This document shows, piece after piece, positions 58,603 through 64,000 of a DNA stretch of 64,000 nucleotides (its first letter is position 1; each line of letters opens with the position of its first letter). The translations under genes and the position numbers were made by a program. The stretch covers positions 43,111,757 to 43,175,756 of the forward strand of contig CM059562.1 of NCBI GenBank assembly GCA_030386875.1, written 5' to 3'. The notes beneath the pieces are model-generated. The model saw only the letters and a list, made by a program, of their open reading frames with translations, was not told where the DNA came from and ran no database searches. This DNA comes from Morinoia aosen (lineage: Eukaryota > Arthropoda > Malacostraca > Amphipoda > Talitridae).

Positions 58603-58980
58603 TTCTTCAACTTTTTCTTGTTTCATGAACTTCTGAATAGATTCCGCATTCCCTTATCTCCATACTAAATGGTGCCTTCCTCTCTTTGGTACGTTCTTTC
58701 TTGTAGCGGTTAGGGAGGCTTAACCCTTTAACGCCCAAGTGGACTGAACGGTCCTCTTTAAAAAATAACAATAATATATTGCATTTCTTATTCAATTTGT
58801 TCACTAATGTGTCCTTTGAACTTCACTGCCGAGAGTCGGTTTCTTCCACATCTTGATAACAGTGACCACCTAATTTTAGTGTCGGTTTAGTGATAGTGGT
58901 TGTGATAACGGTAATATGAGTATAAAAATGTGGGCATTACAGGGTTAAACTAACCTATAATCTAATCCAATCTAATCCTA
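58603..58980 (+). repeat. Family R copy, truncated and interrupted
   Basis: Starts TTCAACTTTTTCTTGTTTC right after the previous tail, lacks the segment before TAGATTCCGC, and is split at its AGGCTTAAACTAACC end by a TTAA element (58724-58944). Confidence 0.85.
58724..58944. mobile_element. piggyBac-type MITE, 221 bp
   Basis: TTAA at 58720-58723 and 58945-58948; ends CCCTTTAACGCCCA and (inverted) CCCTGTAATGCCCA, matching the CCCTNTAAYGCCCA style of piggyBac-like elements. The surrounding family R sequence gives the empty site. No coding sequence. Confidence 0.93.
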
Positions 58981-59489
58981 ACTTGCCGTATCTATGTACA
59001 TTTTTTTTTGTTTGAGATCAAACCTTGTATATCGATTTTCCGCTAAGAAAAGTTGACACTGAAGGTGGGTGCTTTCGTCTTTCCTTTCCTCTATTGGGAA
59101 CACGTTTCATGTGGTTATAAAATTTTGAGCGAAAGCCCGCAATTCAAGGTGCGTTTCATCGACGAGCGTTTCATGCGATGCGATGAGCGAACCATAGAAT
59201 TTATTTGTCCAGGCTGACTCAATGAAGCATGGCATGTGTGAGTGGAGACGAATCTGGGTGTTGGTGGCGGCGGCCGTAGCGTCAGTATTGCGAGTTTGTA
59301 TGGATGATATTTCCGTGATCGAATGCGCCCGTAAAAACAGTGAGAATGACGCACACCGGCCTGCAACAGCTGTTATTGTCCGGTGTGTGCCGGAGGGAAG
59401 TACGAATTGTGGTTTACGAGCATGACCGAGCAGAGTTCCTAGAGTAGGTCCAAACTTGCTGCTTCTTTGACGTAGTGGCTTACGAGTCT
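58981..59489. other. Unassigned; possible R fragment
   Basis: 58981-59120 may be an eroded R 3' end (GGTGGGTGCTTTCGTC, GGGAACACGTTTCATGTGGT). 59130-59430 is GC-richer with no recognised gene. Confidence 0.35.
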
Positions 59490-59790
59490 CTTGGGAAGAG
59501 ACGAGGTCCTGCGCTGAACGTTAGGCAGGCCTTCATTTTGTTGAGATGGTGTAGGTTTTTGTTTTTGATAGACCTTTTTTCGGTTCCCTGCTGTTTTTTC
59601 AGCACCTATTACACTCTTCTTCAACTTTCATTTTGTTTCATTAACTTCTTTCACTCTTGCTGTTTCTATGGGCAGGGTGTGCATAGATTTCTCATTTTCA
59701 TTATTCAATATTGAATAGTGTCTTTATCCTTCCTCCGTTAGAAACACGTTTGTTGTGGCTAAAGAGGCTTGATCTGTCTCGAAATCCTAC
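59490..59790 (+). repeat. Family R copy, 5' shortened
   Basis: GAAGAGACGAGGTCCTGCGC, GTTAGGCAGGCC, TTTTTTCGGTTCCCTGCTG, CAGCACCTATTACAC, and TTGTTGTGGCTAAAGAGGCT end. Confidence 0.75.
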
Positions 59791-61277
59791 CTAGGGAGGG
59801 TCAAAGTTGCCTCTTTCATGTTTCAGTTTGTAACGAAAGTAATGCCGAATTTTTTTCGTTTGGAATTTATGTTTGAAACATAAGCTGCTTGTACCGTTTA
59901 GTAATGTTACTGTGAATTACTACAACCTTTTTGCTTGAATTATCGAACTACCGTTCATAACCTTTAGATGTCACTACATACCTATAAGTTCATCGCATGT
60001 AAAGATCAGAAATCACTATTAAAGTAGTTTAAGTTAGGTCGTTATATTGGAGAACTTACGCGCAAAGTGCGTTTCCACACAAGATTCCCTGCTCATAGAA
60101 ACAAGCTGAGAAACATTTTCGCATCAGTTGCTTACTGTTCATGTTTAATAACTCATTTCCATCCCAGAGTCAAAATGTTCCTAGGTATCAACTATTTCCG
60201 TAATTTTCTGATTGATAAAACTATTAGCATCTTTTTGAACTGAATTTTGAGCAATAACTAATCGTGGAGTAAAACACGTCATATTATGTTTTATGAAAAC
60301 CAAATGCATGAGAATTACAAAATAGATCTACGAGTCTTTAAGGACATAGTGAAAATCTCTGTTCACCCAGCAGGTCCAAATATTTTTAATAAATTCTGTT
60401 TGTTTTACAAGAATCAGTGAAAATAAAATCAGTGTCCTCTTAGTACAAAATATTTCCGGATCTAGGGTCAATAATCTTGACAGACCCAGTGTAATATGCT
60501 AGTTCAGAAATGACTGAAGAGAATGTCAATGTTGGATTGGTATAAATGGGATGACCATTAACTGCGCACCAACATCGAGGTTCTATGTTTGTTTAATGAT
60601 ATCCGTCTTGACCATAATTGCAAGCCTTCGAATGAATACCTGTATTTGAGTACAAATATTTTATATGTTAGGAAAAAACATATTCGAGTAATTGAAGCAT
60701 TCGATATTCATAGACTTTAACTTGTCCTCAGCAAAAATATAAATGAATTTTTCGCTCTAAAGTAATTCAATAGGACTGCAGCTTAAAAGTTTGAAGCATC
60801 TGTTTGATCGTCCATTTCGCTCTTATCTCTGCTGACATTAACATTTGTTGTGGAATGCCGTTATCTTGTTTTGTGATAGTGTATCCTTGTGGTACAAATT
60901 TTGTCTCTAATCGTTTGTGTACATTGATTTTTAACATTATAATTGCGTCCGATGTAGCTTAATCATTAGGTTTGCGTTTTTATCAATGTGACTGTGAATT
61001 TTTAAAATATATTTTTAGCATTAGGATGTTTGTTACAAAATAACGTTGCTTTTCATGTTCTGAGAGAGGTGTAGAATTTTAACGATTGAAAGTGTTTCAG
61101 TAAAAATGTAGAGTAATTACCTTCGCGTATTTTAGCAAATGAAGAACTCAGACAATATCGCCAAGTTGAAAAGTTGGATAATAATTACCGTAACGTTAAC
61201 GTTGCAATTCATGGAGCTGTAGAGGAGGCGGACTTGCTCAGCAACCGAGAGGTCTTCTTACTCTGTGTTCATGATGA
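59791..61277. other. Unassigned
   Basis: AT-rich sequence, no gene or named repeat. Confidence 0.35.
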
Positions 61278-62240
61278 GTGTGTGGTAGACCATCTGTTGA
61301 ATTGTTTGCCTATGGGAGCGGACTTATTCAAATGTATACTGCCATGCCCGTGGATTACAACAGCTGCTTTGACAATGCCTGTCTTCGTACAGCGTCAGTA
61401 ACCCGAGGTCTCTTGATGTGTCCTGATGATGCCTGTCTTCGCGCAGCGTCAGTAGCCCGAGGTCTCTTGATGTGTCCTGATGATGCCTGTTTTCGCGCAG
61501 CGTCAGTAGCCCGAGGTCTCTTGATGTGCCCTGATGATGCCTGTTTTCGCGCAGCGTCAGTAGCCCGAGGTCTCTTGATGTGTCCTGATGATGCCTGTTT
61601 TCGCGCAGCGTCAGTAGCCCTAGGTCTCATAATGTGTCCTGATGATGCCTGTCTTCGCGCAGCGTCAGTAGCCCGAGGTCTCTTGATGTGTCCTGATGAT
61701 GCCTGTTTTCGCGCAGCGTCAGTAGCCCGAGGTCTCTTGATGTGTCCTGATGATGCCTGTCTTCGCGCAGCGTCAGTCGCCCGAGGTCTCTTGATGCGCC
61801 CTGATGATGCCTGCCTTCGCGCAGCGTCAGTAGCCCGAGGTCTCTTGATGTGCCTTGATGATGCCTGTCTTCGCGCAGCGTCAGTAGCCCGAGGTCTCTT
61901 GATGTGTCCTGATGATGCCTGTCTTCGCGCAGCGTCAGTAGCCCGAGGTCTCTTGATGTGCCCTGATGATGCCTGTCTTCGCGCAGCGTCAGTAGCCCGA
62001 GGTCTCTTGATGTGTCCTGATGATGTCTGTCTTCGCGCAGCGTCAGTAGCCCGAGGTCTCTTGATGTGTCCTGATGATGCCTGTCTTCGCGCTGCGTCAG
62101 TAGCCCGAGGTCTCTTGATGTGTCCTGATGATGCCTGTCTCCGCGCAGCATCAGTAGCCCGAGGTCTCTTGATGTGTCCTGATGATGCCTGCCTTCGCCC
62201 AGTGTCAGTAGTCCAAGGTCTCATGGAAGCGTGCTGTTGA
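61278..62240 (+). CDS. Open frame made of 18-residue repeats, uncertain gene
   Basis: 320 codons from ATG to stop. After about 31 unique residues come 16 tandem copies of an 18-residue unit, CLRAASVARGLLMCPDDA, with few substitutions (L/F, V/A, C/R, P/L). The 54-bp unit keeps frame, and the minus strand is also open for 289 codons. No signal peptide or known domain. The open frame may be only a by-product of the minisatellite; near-identity of units argues for array homogenisation, not conserved protein function. Confidence 0.25.
   Translation: MCGRPSVELFAYGSGLIQMYTAMPVDYNSCFDNACLRTASVTRGLLMCPDDACLRAASVARGLLMCPDDACFRAASVARGLLMCPDDACFRAASVARGLLMCPDDACFRAASVALGLIMCPDDACLRAASVARGLLMCPDDACFRAASVARGLLMCPDDACLRAASVARGLLMRPDDACLRAASVARGLLMCLDDACLRAASVARGLLMCPDDACLRAASVARGLLMCPDDACLRAASVARGLLMCPDDVCLRAASVARGLLMCPDDACLRAASVARGLLMCPDDACLRAASVARGLLMCPDDACLRPVSVVQGLMEACC
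61371..62227. repeat. 54-bp minisatellite, 16 units
   Basis: Unit: TGTCTTCGCGCAGCGTCAGT then AGCCCGAGGTCTCTTGATGT and GTCCTGATGATGCC. All units have exactly 54 bp (18 codons). The end units are the most diverged, typical of arrays homogenised by unequal exchange. Confidence 0.96.
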
Positions 62241-63114
62241 TGCGTACTATTTTCTGTTTGTCATTCAAATTCTTCTGATTTTGCTCTTCTTGGGCTTAGT
62301 TCGTCTTGGTGGCAGATAGACAATTTGGGCACTGTTAGATAGGCTTCTAAGGATGTGGACTTAAACTTGATGGATCCATGTGCGTCATAAGAGAACAGGA
62401 ATTTTACAAATTATCCCGGAAGTGTTTAATCGTTTCACTGAAGTGCGGACAACGAAACGTTAGATGGGAACATTCATTTCGTTCCCATTTCGTTACGACT
62501 TCAGACAGAAGTGAGGTTGCGCGTTCACGAGTCCTCGCTGCGGGCTTGTGTTACCACCTTACCCCTATTCAATGCGTGGAGGTGAGAAGCGGCTGCTATA
62601 ATTATATGACAACTCAGGGTGACACGAGCTAAGCTATCGGCCAGGAATGTGCGCGCCGCAGCCAACCGGCGTCTCGCCTGCGCCCCTGTATTTTCTTACT
62701 CTGCCGCTTCTGTAAGGCAACACCTTCCTCTTTCTTCTATGCTTTCTGCTAATTACCAACACCTGGGACTGCTTTTTGACATGTTATGCGTACACTTAGC
62801 CTTGTCCTGCGTAGATATGGTTTGAAATAAAGTTATTGAAAAAAGTTAACGTTGCTAAGCGGGAAAGATCCTAGTTTCGAGTTGTTTCGCGTATTAATGT
62901 ACTAAATTGCCCTAAATCTCGGGGTCCAGAAATGTCGGAGACGTTTTAATTTTCAATAAATTGTAAAGAAAAAGGTTTTGAGGTAATTTACTGGTTCTGT
63001 AGCATACGAGATATAGTCGCTCATTATACCCGAAGCTCGAAGCAAGTCCTCATTGTTCATATATTTTAATGAATTAGTGAGAAATAAAAAATACTATAAT
63101 TTGCATACTTTCTT
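62228..63114. other. Unassigned
   Basis: 62480-62700 is moderately GC-rich; no gene recognised. AATAAAG at 62827 could be a polyadenylation signal. Confidence 0.35.
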
Positions 63115-63425
63115 TCCAAGGGAAGCCATGAGATCTCGAGGGAACGTTAGATATGCCTTTTTATTGAAAGAAAATCTATCTTTGATGCGTTATGGACCGT
63201 TTTTTTCGGTTCAGCGATGTTTTTCAGCGCTAATTGTTTTCTTCTTCGACTCATATTATGTTTTATGAAATTACAATTTTGCTGTTTCTATGCAGAGGAT
63301 GTGGATACACCGGTGCATAAATTCCCAGTTCCTAAGTTTCCCATACCAAATGGTGCATGCCGTTGTCACACTTTCGGGACCGTCTTTGTTGTGGCGAGGG
63401 AAAGTAGAGCTAACTTGTAATTTAA
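63115..63425 (+). repeat. Family R copy, diverged
   Basis: TCGAGGGAACGTTAGATATG, TTTTTTCGGTTCAGCGATG, TTTCTATGCAGAGGATGTGG, CCCATACCAAATGGTGCATG, TTTGTTGTGGCGAGGG. Confidence 0.75.
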
Positions 63426-64000
63426 TTTTCATGTAGTTCTTAAAATATCAGAAAATTTGATGCTCACGATTGGGTCACTTTTCATACTCGCGCTTCGTCG
63501 TCTTGCTGATCTAAAACGAGTCGTAGTCATCTTGTCATCTTGTGCAACATTGAAGGAAGCGGTAATTATTTTTGCTGTTCCCTAATGATTGTTTTTTGAA
63601 AGTGCTGACATTTTTTTTTGCGTGATCACTATGTATGTTACGAAATATACCACTGAATGATTCGGAATCAGCTTACTTGTTGACCTGCTTATTAACCTAC
63701 ATTCAAGATCTGCGCAACAGCTTGCTTACCTTCTTATGGGAATTATGTCTGTGAACAAGAGTGACATTGTAGCGTATAAAAAAATATATAAACATCCTAC
63801 TATATTCATTGAACTCGAATTTATAGCAGCACGCATTATTCCCGAACACAAACAGTTCAAGCCTCACTACGACGTAGCTGCAGGTTCGCGTACTCTCTCT
63901 CATTGCCTGCTCTCACTCGAAGTGGCTGAAGTCTAAATTGTTTGAATGTTGTATATTGCGATGTCAACATGTGTTGATCATGAAAAATAATATGAGATCG
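63426..64000. other. Unassigned
   Basis: No gene or named repeat recognised to the end of the window. Confidence 0.35.

Noticed and set aside
61355..62224. 289-codon minus-strand ORF and a 174-codon companion
   Set aside because: Shadow frames of the 54-bp minisatellite, with no independent evidence.
61371..62227. CRISPR-like array
   Set aside because: Units are contiguous and near identical with no unique spacers, and the context is eukaryotic.

Overview
This is eukaryotic, AT-rich, repeat-dense nuclear DNA, most likely from an insect or other arthropod. Support for that: an insect-type initiator (TCAGTC) before a short first exon, GT splice donors, many GGTTAGGTT-like stretches, Tc1, piggyBac-like and IS1595/Merlin-like DNA transposons, a decayed LINE, and solo LTRs. 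There are no operons, ribosome-binding sites or other prokaryotic features. Very little of the window is host coding sequence; the longest open frames are transposon remnants or minisatellites.

Host genes. Two short first exons are convincing because they are paralogous. One lies on the minus strand at 12344-12412 and one on the plus strand at 30536-30601. Both encode a peptide of the form M-x-FNG-x-GPYNKRMR-x-D...GQK, both end in phase 0 at a GT donor, and they differ mostly at synonymous positions. A 35-base block in their 5' UTRs is also conserved. The genes point away from each other across about 18 kb. Their first introns would run into 1-12343 (minus gene) and 30602 onward (plus gene); I could not place later exons with confidence.

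Region by region. 1-8.8 kb: mostly unrecognised AT-rich DNA with two minus-strand copies of a repeat called family R here. 8.8-12.0 kb: long-inverted-repeat elements, including a nest up to four levels deep, two of its insertions proved by perfect 8-bp target duplications. 12.3-13.4 kb: minus-gene first exon, then the 3' end of a LINE. 18.3-21.9 kb: a candidate 1.45-kb solo LTR and a second LINE copy split by a 751-bp solo LTR. 25.8-28.4 kb: a small inverted-repeat element and a complete but broken Tc1 element. 29.4-30.6 kb: a tRNA-like SINE head, a 176-bp MITE and the plus-gene first exon. 31.2-34.0 kb: three more long-TIR elements and a TTAA-flanked element. 36.6-37.9 kb: a solo LTR whose 3' end carries reiterated tRNA-Lys primer-binding sites, facing an oppositely oriented relative. 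38.9-63.4 kb: about 14 plus-strand family R copies, two 3.8-kb foldback elements with TATCGG-rich ends, two TTAA elements, a 44-bp G-rich minisatellite and a 54-bp coding-length minisatellite.

Most interesting signals: the divergent paralogous exons; the Russian-doll transposon nest; the foldback family whose only coding remnant is IS1595/Merlin-type transposase; the solo LTR with repeated primer-binding sites; and a hammerhead-like motif (CTGATGATGG, variable stem, GAAAC) at four places with a compensating stem. Coordinates with a stated target duplication are exact; other repeat boundaries are approximate. All reading was by eye.
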